Assembly: GCA_963739985.1 (NCBI GenBank)
Contig: CAVUCE010000011.1
Coordinates: 3,745-67,744 of the forward strand
DNA: 64,000 bases
Reading direction: 5' to 3'
DNA from: CAVUCE01 sp963739985
GTDB lineage: Bacteria; Bacteroidota; Ignavibacteria; Ignavibacteriales; Ignavibacteriaceae
Shown: positions 1 to 9,547 of the stretch, in pieces
Numbering within the stretch: the first letter of the stretch is position 1
How the letters are laid out: every line of letters begins with the position of its first letter
Notes under the pieces: model-generated
What the model was told of the DNA's origin: nothing
The model's database searches: none
Seen by the model: only the letters and a program-made list of their open reading frames with translations
Program-made: the position numbers and the translations under genes

Positions 1-198
1 AAGTGAATCAATATCATTTTGTAAATTTTTGTTTTGCATATCAACAGAATCAACTTGCTCATTAAGAGTTTTTAATTCGCTCTTTAATCTTAAATATCTA
101 ATCAATCCATCTTCATTTAATAATATGAAAGCAAAACCAATGACAAGAATAACAGCTAATAAACCCAATCCTATTTTTCTGGTAGAAATCTTTTTCAT
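1..198 (-). CDS. FtsB/DivIC-like septum formation initiator (partial, 3' end outside window)
   Basis: The 66 codons visible start with ATG at 198 and run off the window edge. The peptide has a short basic N-terminus, one hydrophobic segment at about residues 9-27 (GLGLLAVILVIGFAFILL), then a polar heptad-like stretch (RLKSELKTLNEQVDSVDMQN) typical of a coiled coil. This is the layout of FtsB/DivIC bitopic division proteins, which join FtsL and FtsQ at the septum. The start codon directly abuts the ddl stop, so the two genes form one transcript, in keeping with a cell-wall and division theme. The family call rests on architecture only, because the conserved C-terminal part is missing. Any small membrane-anchored coiled-coil protein remains possible. 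Confidence 0.6.
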   Translation of the reverse strand, partial: MKKISTRKIGLGLLAVILVIGFAFILLNEDGLIRYLRLKSELKTLNEQVDSVDMQNKNLQNDIDSL

Positions 199-1203
199 TT
201 ACAAACTTAATGAAATGATTTTATCAATTAACTCTTCGAATGAAAACCCGACTGCTTTTGCCATTTTAGGGACTAAACTGGTGGAAGTCATTCCGGGAAG
301 CGTGTTTGCTTCAAGGCAGTATGGTTTGTAGTCATTATTCAACCTGAAATCCATTCTGCCGTAAACAGAGCAGCCAAGAGCTTTGAAAGCGGCAAGAGCT
401 TCTTTTTGCAATTCTTTTTTAACCTGTTCCGGTAAATTCGCGGGTACTTCATATTCACTCATGCCTGAAGTATATTTACATTCGTAATCATATAAACCAT
501 GTTTAGGTTTTATTTCTAATACCGGTAACGCTACATCATTTAGAATTGCTACAGTAACTTCGTGACCCGGAATGTATTCTTCGATTAAAGCTTTATCAGA
601 ATAATTTAATGCCAGCTTAATTGCTTGCTCAACTTCTTCAGGCTTTTCACAAATAGTTAATCCAACTGTGGAACCTTGATCATTTGGTTTTATCACGCAT
701 GGGAATGAAAATTTATCTTCAATCTTTTTAATTACATTATTCAATTCATTCTCGCCATTCTCAACAACTATCCATTTGGGAGTAGTTATATTAAAGTGCT
801 TAAATAAAATTTTAGACATTACTTTATCCATCGAAATAGAACTTGCGAGCACCTTTGATCCGGTGTACTTTACTCCTCTAAGTTCCAGCAAAGATTGGAT
901 TGTTCCATCTTCACCCCATTTACCATGAAGCGCAAGAAATACTATGTCTATATCATCTAATAATTTAGATGAAACAGTTATAACATAATTTTTATTGGAA
1001 ATCTCAGTAAAATCTTTTTCATTAAAAAAATCATCTTCATTTTCCGGTTGGTTCAATCCATAAGCCGGATCAATTAAAACAACTTCATAGCCCAAACTTT
1101 TTAATGCTTTATGAATTGATTTTGCAGATGATTTTGAAACTTCTCTTTCCGGTGAAGTTCCGCCAAGGAATAATGCTACTTTCAATTTTTTTTTGTTTGA
1201 CAT
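199..1203 (-). CDS. ddl: D-alanine--D-alanine ligase
   Basis: A 334-residue cytoplasmic ATP-grasp enzyme that joins two D-alanines for the peptidoglycan pentapeptide. Family signatures appear in order: the N-terminal LFLGGTSPEREVSKSSAKSI segment, HGKWGEDGTIQSLLE near residue 95, the ATP-grasp strand PCVIKPNDQGSTVGLTI near residue 170, the IEEYIPGHEVTVAIL segment near 210, and the metal/phosphate site segment CLEANTLPGMTSTSLVPKMA near residue 297-316. The length matches the family. The ATG follows a run of A residues without a strong Shine-Dalgarno. The stop directly abuts the downstream FtsB-like gene, so the two are probably co-transcribed. Intact, with no unusual residues seen. Confidence 0.95.
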   Translation of the reverse strand: MSNKKKLKVALFLGGTSPEREVSKSSAKSIHKALKSLGYEVVLIDPAYGLNQPENEDDFFNEKDFTEISNKNYVITVSSKLLDDIDIVFLALHGKWGEDGTIQSLLELRGVKYTGSKVLASSISMDKVMSKILFKHFNITTPKWIVVENGENELNNVIKKIEDKFSFPCVIKPNDQGSTVGLTICEKPEEVEQAIKLALNYSDKALIEEYIPGHEVTVAILNDVALPVLEIKPKHGLYDYECKYTSGMSEYEVPANLPEQVKKELQKEALAAFKALGCSVYGRMDFRLNNDYKPYCLEANTLPGMTSTSLVPKMAKAVGFSFEELIDKIISLSL

Positions 1204-1238
1204 AAAATTTATTTTCTTTCAAAATTCTTTTTCTAATT

Positions 1239-1895
1239 CTAAAATATGTTTCTTTCATCTTGATCTAAACCGTAGGCAGACTTAGAGATATCAAATAGTT
1301 CTTTTACTTTTTCAATTGGTAACTCTTTCTCTCCGCCTAGCTGTTTTGCTAAAAATAAAATTTTAGCAACATGTTCCAACTTTTCCATTTTGAAATATGC
1401 ATCATTTAGTGTTTTACCTAAAGTAACAGCTCCGTGATTTTGTAATAGCAAAGCCCATGCATAATCTATATAAGGTTTCATACTCTGAGGCAAATCATCT
1501 GTGGAAGGAGTAGCGTATTTACATAGAGGAACTTTACCGAGAGTAAGCACAACTTCAGGGAAAACATTTTTCGTCAAACCTTGTCCGGTTGAGGCAAACG
1601 CAGTAGCATAAGTAGGATGACAATGAACAACTGCATTTACTTCTTTTCTGTGCGCATAAGCGAATAAATGAATTTTATACTCTGTTGATATTTTCCCTTT
1701 TCCGCTAACAATATTGCCGTGAAAATCGATTTCCAAAATATCATCAACTGTTACGTCACCTTTGGAAATTGCAGATCGAGTGATGTAAAAAGTCTCGGGA
1801 GAAGCTACTGCAGAAATATTACCGTCGTATGCTGAAACAAATCCCTTTGCATAAACCTTATGACAAATTTTTACTAGTTGTTCTCTCTTGAACAT
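1239..1895 (-). CDS. Class II aldolase/adducin family protein (L-fuculose-phosphate aldolase-like)
   Basis: A 218-residue zinc-dependent class II aldolase of the FucA/AraD/MtnB superfamily. The metal-binding histidines are visible as HCH at residues 91 and 93 and in LQNHGAV at 154; the catalytic glutamate is probably E72 in STEYKIH. The substrate cannot be read from the sequence: fuculose-1-phosphate, ribulose-5-phosphate or methylthioribulose-1-phosphate are all handled by this fold. Its start overlaps the end of the upstream oxidoreductase by 22 bp, so the two are translationally coupled and may act on the same sugar-derived substrate. Confidence 0.85.
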   Translation of the reverse strand: MFKREQLVKICHKVYAKGFVSAYDGNISAVASPETFYITRSAISKGDVTVDDILEIDFHGNIVSGKGKISTEYKIHLFAYAHRKEVNAVVHCHPTYATAFASTGQGLTKNVFPEVVLTLGKVPLCKYATPSTDDLPQSMKPYIDYAWALLLQNHGAVTLGKTLNDAYFKMEKLEHVAKILFLAKQLGGEKELPIEKVKELFDISKSAYGLDQDERNIF

Positions 1896-2878
1896 TTATT
1901 TTCCAGTTCTTCCATAAGTTTAAGATTTATGTAACCATCATACCCGGTTACAATAGGTGTTTCGCCTTTATGAAATGAATTTTGAATTGATCGCAAAATA
2001 TAAAGTGGTTTATTGCCTCTTTTCCTAAAAGCTTTTTTTGCTTCCCCTTCAAGCTTTATAGTTAGTTTTGCAGGCACATTTCCTGTTCCGATTAAACTTT
2101 CTATACTTATTCCGCCTTTGTGGCCTAATATTTCAATTCTGTTAAAAGCTTTTTTGTTATTATACGAAACATTGAAATAACCATAACCGCTGCCTTTAAA
2201 CTTTACAATCGCTGCAGCAAAATCTTCAACCTCGCTCTTATAAACTATATCATCAATTACACCGTTGATATCTGTGATTTCTCCGCCAAAATATCTGAGA
2301 AGATCAATCATGTGAGTTCCTAAATCTCTAAGCGCTCCACCGCCGCTGAGTTCTTTATTAAATCTAAAATTTGTTCCCGGGGTATAATCAATATTGAAAT
2401 TAAGATTTATCGAAACCAGTTTCCCCAGAAGTTGACTAACCAGTAATTCTTTTGCTTTAATAATTAACGGATGAGCTCTCAAAACATAATTTACCGCAAA
2501 TAACACATTATTACTTTCACAAACTTCCACCATTTCTTTTGCTTGCTGAGACGTAATCGCAAGAGGTTTCTCACAAAGAATATGTTTTCCGGCGTTGGCA
2601 GCTTTTATAACTTGTTCATAATGATGAGCATTAGCGCTTGAAACGTAAACTGCATTTATATCCGAAGCAAGAAACTCATCATAATTATTGAAGTGATGAG
2701 GCACTCCGAATTTTTCAGCTATAAATTTTGCCCGATTACTATTATTGCTAAATACAGAATTTAGCGAACTTCTTCTTAATAAGTGTAAAGATGGGATAAA
2801 TGACATCTCGGCAAACTTTCCGCAACCTGCAATCCCCCACTTTATCTTTTTCAATGATTTATTATTATCTGCAGCCAT
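1874..2878 (-). CDS. Gfo/Idh/MocA family oxidoreductase
   Basis: A 334-residue NAD(P)-dependent dehydrogenase. The N-terminal Rossmann glycine motif is GIAGCGKFAE at about residues 15-24, followed by the family signature EKPLAIT at 103-109 with its conserved lysine, and the C-terminal domain segment ALRDLGTHMIDLLRYFGG, which carries the usual catalytic Asp/His pair. These enzymes oxidise or epimerise sugars, inositols or nucleotide sugars; the substrate is not readable. The 3' end overlaps the class II aldolase by 22 bp, making a two-gene unit likely. Intact. Confidence 0.87.
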   Translation of the reverse strand: MAADNNKSLKKIKWGIAGCGKFAEMSFIPSLHLLRRSSLNSVFSNNSNRAKFIAEKFGVPHHFNNYDEFLASDINAVYVSSANAHHYEQVIKAANAGKHILCEKPLAITSQQAKEMVEVCESNNVLFAVNYVLRAHPLIIKAKELLVSQLLGKLVSINLNFNIDYTPGTNFRFNKELSGGGALRDLGTHMIDLLRYFGGEITDINGVIDDIVYKSEVEDFAAAIVKFKGSGYGYFNVSYNNKKAFNRIEILGHKGGISIESLIGTGNVPAKLTIKLEGEAKKAFRKRGNKPLYILRSIQNSFHKGETPIVTGYDGYINLKLMEELENKCSRENN

Positions 2879-2916
2879 TTATCTAACTTAGTTATTTATT
2901 GATATTTTCAAAATTG

Positions 2917-3871
2917 TTAAAACATTTTTAATCTCTTCATCAATTTTTTAACTGGAAGAGAATTTTGCATTATATAAAAATGTACACTCGGAACATTGTG
3001 AGCTATTAATTCTTCAACCTGGCTTGCTGCCCATTCAACTCCTATATCAATCACGTGTTCGGGTTTAGCCGCGTATACTTCATCAACCAAATCCTGAGGT
3101 AAATTTATATAGAAATTTTTAGGAACATTAATTAAATGTGCTTTATTCGTTAAAATTTTTAATCCGGGAATAATCGGGAACCTTAATCCCTATTTTACGA
3201 CATTCTTCGATATACTTAAAATATACTTTGTTGTCATAAAACATCTGTGTAACAATGTACTCCGCACCGGCATCAACTTTTGCTTTAGCAAACTTTACAT
3301 CTGTTTGAATATTCGGCGCTTCAAAATGTTTTTCAGGATAACCGCTTACTCCGACACAAAAACTTGAAGGTTTTGCGTCAAGCAAGTTTTCCTCTAAATA
3401 ATGCCCCTTATTCATAGCCACAATCTGAGAAACTAAATCAACCGCGAAATGGTTGGCACTTTTACCTTGCGGGATTGGTTTTTCATAACCGCTATCATCG
3501 CCTCTAATAGCAAGAACATTCTCAATTCCCAAATAACTTAACTCAATTAAAAAGTCCTCGGTTTCTTCACGTGTAAATCCCTTGCTCAATATATGAGGAA
3601 CCGCATCAATATTATATTTATTTTGAATAAGTGCACAAATGCCTAAAGTACCGGGACGTTTACGTTTAATTTTTTTCTGAATTCCGTGTGTAGTTTCTTC
3701 ATATACTACTTCGGCAGCATGGCTGGTAATATCTATAAAAGGCGGATTGAATTTGGCTATGTCTTCTAATACCGCCAACAAACTTTTAATATCACCCCCG
3801 CGTTTTGGAGGGATAAGTTCGAAACTAATTAATGGTTCCTTTGCTTTCTCAAGATGTTCAATTACTTTCAT
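2917..3871 (-). pseudogene. metF: Methylenetetrahydrofolate reductase, split by a +1 frameshift
   Basis: The first 242 codons (start at 3871, stop at 3143) match the MetF TIM barrel: ISFELIPPKRG near the N-terminus, DITSHAAE, NVLAIRGDD and VDAGAEYIVTQMFYDN. At codon 232, an in-frame CCC (GGG at 3176-3178 on the + strand), the frame jumps by one base. The other frame continues VPIIPGLKILTNKAHL and ends SLPVKKLMKRLKMF with TAA at 2917-2919. The joined product would be about 317 residues, normal for MetF, which reduces methylene-THF to methyl-THF with FADH2 for methionine synthesis. Apart from one surplus C the gene is perfect, so a sequence error or +1 recoding is as likely as real loss. Confidence 0.88.
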
Positions 3872-3943
3872 TCTAATCCAATAATTTGTATAAAAAATCC
3901 TATATCAAAAAAATTATTATCAAGTTGTAAATATAATATTTTT

Positions 3944-6400
3944 TTAATCTTTCTTCTTGATAATTAATAACTGATTTCTAGAGTTTTCAATTGAGTTTAA
4001 ATCTGTTCTAATCAACATGTATTTACCGGTCAGCCACATGGGTGTCATATCCGAGTAATGATCGCTCATTACATTTCCGGATTCACCTGTACTGAGTATT
4101 AAATAGAATTGATTTGGTTTAGCAAAATCATAAATATATCTCATAACCGGACCAAGATTATTTTCAAAAGGTTTATGATCAAATCTTGGAAATTTCTCCA
4201 AACCATCGGTGAATGGATATTCCGTATTAAAAATCGTTGTACCGTCTCCACCTATTTCAAACGGTCCGATATCAATATACTTATCCAAAAATTTTGAACC
4301 GCCGCTAAAAGGGTGTTTAAATAAAACCTTGTGAAGTCTTCCCCACTGCCATTCGGCTAAATCTTTTCCAAAAATATTTTCCAAATTGTTAAGAGCATCA
4401 TCCATACTTTTTCTGATAATATCGTCTCTCGATTCTCTTTTTACAGTTGAAGAATTATCAAACCAAAAACTATAAGGATCCTTCATTAGTTCGAGAATAT
4501 TTCTATATGGAACGTTCTGCACAAAAACATACTCGTTAAAAAGATCGTGTCCCATCTTAGATTCATAAACATTTTTAAGCAATTCTTTCAAGAACATTTC
4601 ATAAATACTAGGAACCTGGCTGTATTTGTCTAACTTAAAATCCCATTTTTTCAATAAATCGATAGCAAGATATAAATTTTTATCTGTAATTTTTACATCC
4701 TTAAAAGCTTCAAGAATATACTTAGTTAGCTCTTTAGCATAAGGCGAGGTAATATCCATTTGATATTGCTGAAAATCCTTAGCACTATGTTTTGACTTTG
4801 AATTTAATAGTTCAGTTATTCTTTCAATTCTAGATGACGGCTCCCAAACATTTGATATATAGTATTTATAATTTTTTTCAGTTTTATTATTTGCCGTTGC
4901 AATATAATTTTGACTTGGATTAAATAAAGTAGGCAAATCATTTCTGGAAACAAATCCTTTCCAGTCATTTTGTGTTGTCGTTCCATCTAATATAAAAGTT
5001 GTTCTGTTTGCTTCTCTAATAGGTAATTTTGCTCCAAAGACATATCCAATATTTCCGCTATTATCACCGTAAATAAAATTTTGGCCGGGAACGCTATATG
5101 TATTAAAAGCTTCTTTAAAATCCGACCAATTTTTTGCCGTATTAATTTTATAAAATGCTAGCAGTTCATCACTCATTTCGTTACCAAGCCATTGCATGCT
5201 TATATTCTGATTATCAACATTCTGACTTGGGAATAAAAAATTGTAAGGATGAATATTTGAAATGATCGGACCATGATCGGTAATCTTCACATCAAAAACT
5301 ATATTACTTGAATCTTTTACTATTACTGTATCTTTTTCAATTGTAAGATTATTCCAATTTCCGTTTAATAAATATTTTGTCCCCGATGAATCTATTTTTT
5401 CAAAATAAAAATCGGCATCATCTTCCATTATATTTGTTACTGCCCAGGAGATATTTCTATTTTTACCTACAACAACAGCAGGAGCTCCGGGTAATGTTAC
5501 TCCTGCAACATCCCAATCCGGCGATTTAATTACAGCAGCAAACCATCTTCCGGGAGCGCTTAAAGCTAAATGTGTATCATTTGCAATAATTGGCTTTCCC
5601 GATTTAGACAACTTCCCGTTTACAATCCAATTATTAGAACCAATATGGGTTCCCTGCCAGCCCATAAAGTTGCGAAATTTTTGATCGGTTTTTATTAAAT
5701 CAGTATTAATTGCACCAAACTTCTGTAAATTACCGGGAATTATTAACGGAGCGTTTTCGGGATAATCGGGAATTATTTCCCTGGCTTTTTCTACACCAAA
5801 TTTTTGAACAAGTTTTGTAAATGTAATATCAGACCACCAGCTAATATTAAGCTCCCAGGCCATCATTCTGATTATAATCAAACTGCTAAGCGGAGTCCAT
5901 TTTTGCGGATCATATCCAAGTACATCAAATTCTGCAGGATATTTACCTTTATAATTTTTGATGTAAAGATTCACGCCTTTAGAATATGCTTTTAATAGCT
6001 TTAATGATTCCGGGCTGATGTTTTTTAAAAGCTTTTCAGACGTTTTTTTTATTCCGACTGTTAAAAACATTTTATCGAATGGTATCGTTTCTTTTCCAAA
6101 GATTTGACTCAACCTTCCTTCGCCTGCCCTTCTAGCCAAATCCATAGTAAACATCCGCTCCTCGGCATGAACATAACCTAAAGCAAAAGCCGCATCCAAA
6201 TCATTTTTGGCAACAATATAAGGAACAGCCATACTGTCACGAAAAATTTTAATATCATTTCCAATATTTTCACTGGAAATTTCTCCGGAATACTTAGGCA
6301 AAGATTTTGTTAGCATACTATGGAATATAAATCCGGCTGCAATTATCAGGACGGCTAATGAAACACTGACACCAATTGTAACTTTTAACCACTTACTCAT
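3944..6400 (-). CDS. Penicillin acylase family protein (Ntn hydrolase)
   Basis: An 818-residue Ntn-hydrolase precursor. A TM/signal segment covers about residues 8-28 (VTIGVSVSLAVLIIAAGF), so it is exported or anchored facing the periplasm. The autoprocessing site is HIGSNNWIV: cleavage before Ser255 would expose the N-terminal nucleophile of the beta chain, leaving an alpha chain of about 225 residues. NDTHLALSAPGRWF follows, as in the family. Members hydrolyse penicillins, acyl-homoserine lactones or other N-acyl compounds; the substrate cannot be told here. I chose ATG 6400, since the longer frame begins at a TTG two codons earlier. No partner gene is adjacent. Confidence 0.9.
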   Translation of the reverse strand: MSKWLKVTIGVSVSLAVLIIAAGFIFHSMLTKSLPKYSGEISSENIGNDIKIFRDSMAVPYIVAKNDLDAAFALGYVHAEERMFTMDLARRAGEGRLSQIFGKETIPFDKMFLTVGIKKTSEKLLKNISPESLKLLKAYSKGVNLYIKNYKGKYPAEFDVLGYDPQKWTPLSSLIIIRMMAWELNISWWSDITFTKLVQKFGVEKAREIIPDYPENAPLIIPGNLQKFGAINTDLIKTDQKFRNFMGWQGTHIGSNNWIVNGKLSKSGKPIIANDTHLALSAPGRWFAAVIKSPDWDVAGVTLPGAPAVVVGKNRNISWAVTNIMEDDADFYFEKIDSSGTKYLLNGNWNNLTIEKDTVIVKDSSNIVFDVKITDHGPIISNIHPYNFLFPSQNVDNQNISMQWLGNEMSDELLAFYKINTAKNWSDFKEAFNTYSVPGQNFIYGDNSGNIGYVFGAKLPIREANRTTFILDGTTTQNDWKGFVSRNDLPTLFNPSQNYIATANNKTEKNYKYYISNVWEPSSRIERITELLNSKSKHSAKDFQQYQMDITSPYAKELTKYILEAFKDVKITDKNLYLAIDLLKKWDFKLDKYSQVPSIYEMFLKELLKNVYESKMGHDLFNEYVFVQNVPYRNILELMKDPYSFWFDNSSTVKRESRDDIIRKSMDDALNNLENIFGKDLAEWQWGRLHKVLFKHPFSGGSKFLDKYIDIGPFEIGGDGTTIFNTEYPFTDGLEKFPRFDHKPFENNLGPVMRYIYDFAKPNQFYLILSTGESGNVMSDHYSDMTPMWLTGKYMLIRTDLNSIENSRNQLLIIKKKD

Positions 6401-6454
6401 AATCAAAATATTTTTTATTTAAATATATAAAGAATTACACTTAAAATATTTATA

Positions 6455-6481
6455 CAAAAAACCCCCGCAGAAAGCGAGGGC
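6455..6481 (-). terminator. Rho-independent terminator of the M48 protease gene
   Basis: On the minus strand a hairpin CCCTCGC-TTTCT-GCGGGGG (one G-T pair) is followed directly by TTTTTT. It lies about 30 bp after the stop of the M48 lipoprotein gene. Confidence 0.85.
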
Positions 6482-6508
6482 AAACTTAAGGTGAAAAAAA
6501 CATGTGGT

Positions 6509-7321
6509 TTATTTATTTGCAGAATAGTATTTCATTGCTTCGGGCATCTCTTTTTTAAGATCTTCAATTCTGGTTTGATCAGACGGATGATCACTTAAAA
6601 ATTCAGGCGGAGCGGACCCGCTTTGCGCGGCAGACATTCTTTGCCAAAAATCCAATGCCTGATGCGGATCGTAACCTGCCATTGCCATAAATATTAAACC
6701 TAAATGATCCGCTTCACTTTCTTGCACTCTGCTAAAAGGCAATAAAACTCCAACTTGGGCACCTATTCCAAACGCAGTCATGAATAAATTTTGAGTCAAT
6801 GCAGGTTTATCTTTTATCGCTTCAGATAGAGCCATACCTCCGAGCTGTGTTACTAAACCCTGGCTCATTCTTTCATTCCCATGTTTTGCCACAGCATGAG
6901 CAATTTCATGACCAAGTACAACTGCTAATCCTGCTTCATTTTTTGTTATTGGAAGAATCCCCGTATAAACGACAACTTTACCTCCCGGCATACACCAGGC
7001 ATTAGCTTCTTTACTGTCAATCAAATGAAATTCCCATTTATATCCATCTAACTGACTGGACAAATTATGTTGGGCAAAATATTTTTCAACTGCGGATTCT
7101 ATCTTTCCGCCTACTTTCTTTACCATACTAATTTCTTGCTGATTTGTACTTTCTTTATTGCTTTGTAAGAATTGATCATACTGCTGAAAGCTCATAGAAA
7201 GCATTTGATTATCAGGAATGAGATCTAATTGACTTCTTCCGGTAATAGGAACGGTGCTGCAAGAATAAAATAGAACAGAAATAAAAGTGAGGAGAAAAAT
7301 TTGCATTAGATATTTTCTCAT
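6509..7321 (-). CDS. M48 family metalloprotease, lipoprotein (LoiP/BepA-like)
   Basis: A 270-residue zinc protease. The N-terminus is a lipoprotein signal, LLTFISVLFYSC, with the lipidated Cys at 21; the lipobox is loose (FYSC) but fits this group. HEIAH supplies zinc ligands H138 and H142 and catalytic E139, and the third ligand is E203 in ESEADHLG. The MPGGKVVVYTGIL and AGYDP segments are also family-typical. Members act in periplasmic quality control of outer-membrane proteins. It has its own terminator downstream and looks monocistronic. Confidence 0.9.
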   Translation of the reverse strand: MRKYLMQIFLLTFISVLFYSCSTVPITGRSQLDLIPDNQMLSMSFQQYDQFLQSNKESTNQQEISMVKKVGGKIESAVEKYFAQHNLSSQLDGYKWEFHLIDSKEANAWCMPGGKVVVYTGILPITKNEAGLAVVLGHEIAHAVAKHGNERMSQGLVTQLGGMALSEAIKDKPALTQNLFMTAFGIGAQVGVLLPFSRVQESEADHLGLIFMAMAGYDPHQALDFWQRMSAAQSGSAPPEFLSDHPSDQTRIEDLKKEMPEAMKYYSANK

Positions 7322-7512
7322 TTTGTCCTCTGGTATTAATTTATAATAATTATTATGAAAAGTTTTTATTACGTATGAGTCGATCGAAATTCGGTTAATT
7401 GAATATATGAAAAGATTTACAAATTTACTTAGTTAAATAGGAAGTATTAAAACACGGAAATGATAAATATTAAAATTCTGTAGATAATTGATATAAAAAA
7501 TTATTTCGCCTG

Positions 7513-7559
7513 CAAAAAAAACATCCCGATTCCAAGTTTGCAATTTTCAGAATCGGGAC
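7513..7559 (-). terminator. Rho-independent terminator of folE
   Basis: On the minus strand, stem TCCCGATTC pairs perfectly with GAATCGGGA across a 17-nt loop and is followed by TGTTTTTTTT. It starts about 15 bp after the folE stop. Confidence 0.88.
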
Positions 7560-7573
7560 AGACAATTTTATTA

Positions 7574-8248
7574 TTACTTATTGCCGTAAGTATACTTTAA
7601 AAATTCTTCTCTAATTTTGGGATTCAAAAACTTTCCATGATAACTGGATGTGACTGTTGAGCTATTTACATCTTGAATTCCGCGGGAGGCAACACATAAA
7701 TGATCCGCATCAATAACAACTGCTACATCATTTGTTTGTAAAGTATCTTTTAATTCGGCAGCAATTTGAACTGTTAGTCTTTCTTGAACTTGTGGCCTTC
7801 GTGCATAATACTGAACAATTCTATTAAGCTTTGAAAGTCCGATAACCTTTCCATTTGAGAAATAAGCAACATGGGCTTTTCCAATTATTGGAACGAAATG
7901 ATGTTCACAGTGAGAATATAGTGTAATATTTCTCTCAACAAGCATTTCATCAAATTTAAATTTATTATCAAAAAGAGTTGCTGCAGGTTTATTATCCGGA
8001 TTCAAGCCGCTGAAAATCTCTTTGACATACATTTTAGCAACTCTCTTAGGAGTATTCTTTAAACTATCATCGTTTAAATCTAAACCTAAAACATTCATAA
8101 TCTCTCTAAAATTTTTTTCGATAAGTTCTATTTTAAGATCGTCGTCAATCTTAAATGCATCTTCTCTTAAGGGAGTATCAATATTAGCCGTAACGTGGTT
8201 ATCCCCCAATTCATCAATCACCGCATCAGAATAATCAGTACTTTTCAT
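7574..8248 (-). CDS. folE: GTP cyclohydrolase I
   Basis: A 224-residue cytoplasmic enzyme converting GTP to dihydroneopterin triphosphate, the first step of the folate/pterin pathway. The zinc ligands are visible as C114 and H117 in YSHCEHHFVP and C185 in HLCVASRG, with the equivalent spacing to E. coli FolE. GKAHVAYF, VIGLSKLNRIV and RRPQVQERLT follow in the family order. The first 35 residues are a non-conserved acidic extension, which is common. It stands alone between two non-coding gaps and has a strong terminator. Confidence 0.95.
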   Translation of the reverse strand: MKSTDYSDAVIDELGDNHVTANIDTPLREDAFKIDDDLKIELIEKNFREIMNVLGLDLNDDSLKNTPKRVAKMYVKEIFSGLNPDNKPAATLFDNKFKFDEMLVERNITLYSHCEHHFVPIIGKAHVAYFSNGKVIGLSKLNRIVQYYARRPQVQERLTVQIAAELKDTLQTNDVAVVIDADHLCVASRGIQDVNSSTVTSSYHGKFLNPKIREEFLKYTYGNK

Positions 8249-8382
8249 ACATTTTTGCTTTCAGATAATTAATAGATTGAATATATCGATACAACATTTC
8301 GATGTAAAAAAAAGTTCACGAAATATTACAGTAAAAATTGGAAGGTAAAGTTTGTGATTTGAAATACTTTAGAAATTGAGAT

Positions 8383-8506
8383 TGCCTCATAAAACCTGGA
8401 CGTAAGTTAATAACTTGAGAATTTTTTAAGAATACTTTACCAGAGAAATAGTGTTTACTATTTATTCACAAAAATACAAAATTACTTAACCTTGAGTTAT
8501 GAGGCA
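8383..8506. repeat. 124-bp sequence bounded by a perfect 10-bp inverted repeat
   Basis: TGCCTCATAA at 8383-8392 is matched by TTATGAGGCA at 8497-8506. The interior (about 104 bp) has no reading frame. It could be a small non-autonomous element or a large stem-loop; no target-site duplication was evident. Only one copy was noticed in the window. Confidence 0.4.
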
Positions 8507-8534
8507 CTCTATATATAAAAAAAAATAATTGAGA

Positions 8535-8993
8535 CTAAACTTTTAGTACCATCAAGCAAACAGCAATATAAGGAGTAATAACAGCTAGTGCTCCCCATGT
8601 ATTCCAGTTTTTGGATAATTTTTCATATTCCTCAAATGTGAATTTTTCTTCACTGTTCGCTAAAGCTAAAATCTTTTTTTGAATTGGAACGACTTTAGCC
8701 ATAAATGCGTAGGTTGAAATCAATATTGCTATAATTGACCAGAAGATCCAGCTTGTCTCAATCAAAGACAAATCACCTTGCATAGCTGTTCCAACACCAA
8801 AAATTATTAATGCAGTAACAGAAGGCATGGTAAAAATTTTATCCGCTTTAATAATATTCTTAAAAGTATCTGCAATTTTTAATCTGTCTTTTGATTTATC
8901 GGCTTGCATTTTCCAAAATATTGCAATGGTAATGTTTCCCATAAAAATTATTACCGATAAAACATGAAGAAGTTTCCAAATATTGTAAATCAT
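8535..8993 (-). CDS. DUF2269-like integral membrane protein
   Basis: A 152-residue polytopic protein with four hydrophobic segments, roughly residues 8-27, 55-72, 80-102 and 133-150. The start MIYNIWKLLHVLSVIIFMGN, with a His in the first helix, and the later MPSVTALIIFGVG segment resemble the DUF2269 family, which has no assigned function. It is transcribed alone and contains no catalytic motif I recognise. The family assignment is from memory of its layout. Confidence 0.65.
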   Translation of the reverse strand: MIYNIWKLLHVLSVIIFMGNITIAIFWKMQADKSKDRLKIADTFKNIIKADKIFTMPSVTALIIFGVGTAMQGDLSLIETSWIFWSIIAILISTYAFMAKVVPIQKKILALANSEEKFTFEEYEKLSKNWNTWGALAVITPYIAVCLMVLKV

Positions 8994-9132
8994 GATATTC
9001 CACTGATTATTTTTTATTGATGAGAAAACAATATAATTTCTTCATAAGTGATATTCAAAATTATATTTTAATTAAGGAGTTAAAACACAAGTAATAAGAA
9101 CTTTAGAAATAGAATTATCATTTCGTTTAAAA

Positions 9133-9160
9133 ATAAAAAAGACATCCAAAGGATGTCTTT
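9133..9160 (-). terminator. Rho-independent terminator of the RRM gene
   Basis: On the minus strand AAAGACATCC-TTT-GGATGTCTTT is a near-perfect stem followed by TTTATTTTT. It is about 25 bp after the RRM gene stop. Confidence 0.88.
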
Positions 9161-9184
9161 CACAGAAAATTAAATATCATTTAA

Positions 9185-9436
9185 TTAATTGCGTGCTTGT
9201 GCCTCGCTAACGACGATATTTCTTCCAGATAATTGTGAATTATTAAGTGCTTTAATTGCACTTTGGGCTTCGGTAGATTCTTCCATCTCAACAAAACCGA
9301 ATCCTCTGGATCTTCCGGTTTGACGATCAGTTATAACTTTTGCAGAAACAACATTTCCGTGTTTTTCAAAAGTTTCAGATAATGATTTGTCGTTAATCGA
9401 CCAAGGCAAAGAACCCACAAATAATTTAGTACTCAC
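9185..9436 (-). CDS. Small RNA-binding protein with one RRM domain
   Basis: An 83-residue protein that is almost entirely one RNA recognition motif. RNP2 is KLFVGSLPW (residues 4-12) and RNP1 is RSRGFGFVEM (about 43-52), with the aromatic residues that stack on RNA intact. Such single-RRM proteins are common in cyanobacteria and Bacteroidota and are often cold- or stress-induced; they bind single-stranded RNA in the cytoplasm. It is monocistronic with a strong terminator and a 640-bp non-coding region upstream. Confidence 0.93.
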   Translation of the reverse strand: MSTKLFVGSLPWSINDKSLSETFEKHGNVVSAKVITDRQTGRSRGFGFVEMEESTEAQSAIKALNNSQLSGRNIVVSEAQARN

Positions 9437-9547
9437 TTAAGAACCTCAAAAATTAATATAATAAAGATCTCGGTTTAATACCGATGAGTAAAATTATGTA
9501 TTTAAAATGATATAACCTAATATTTAATAATTGAACATAATTTTAAT

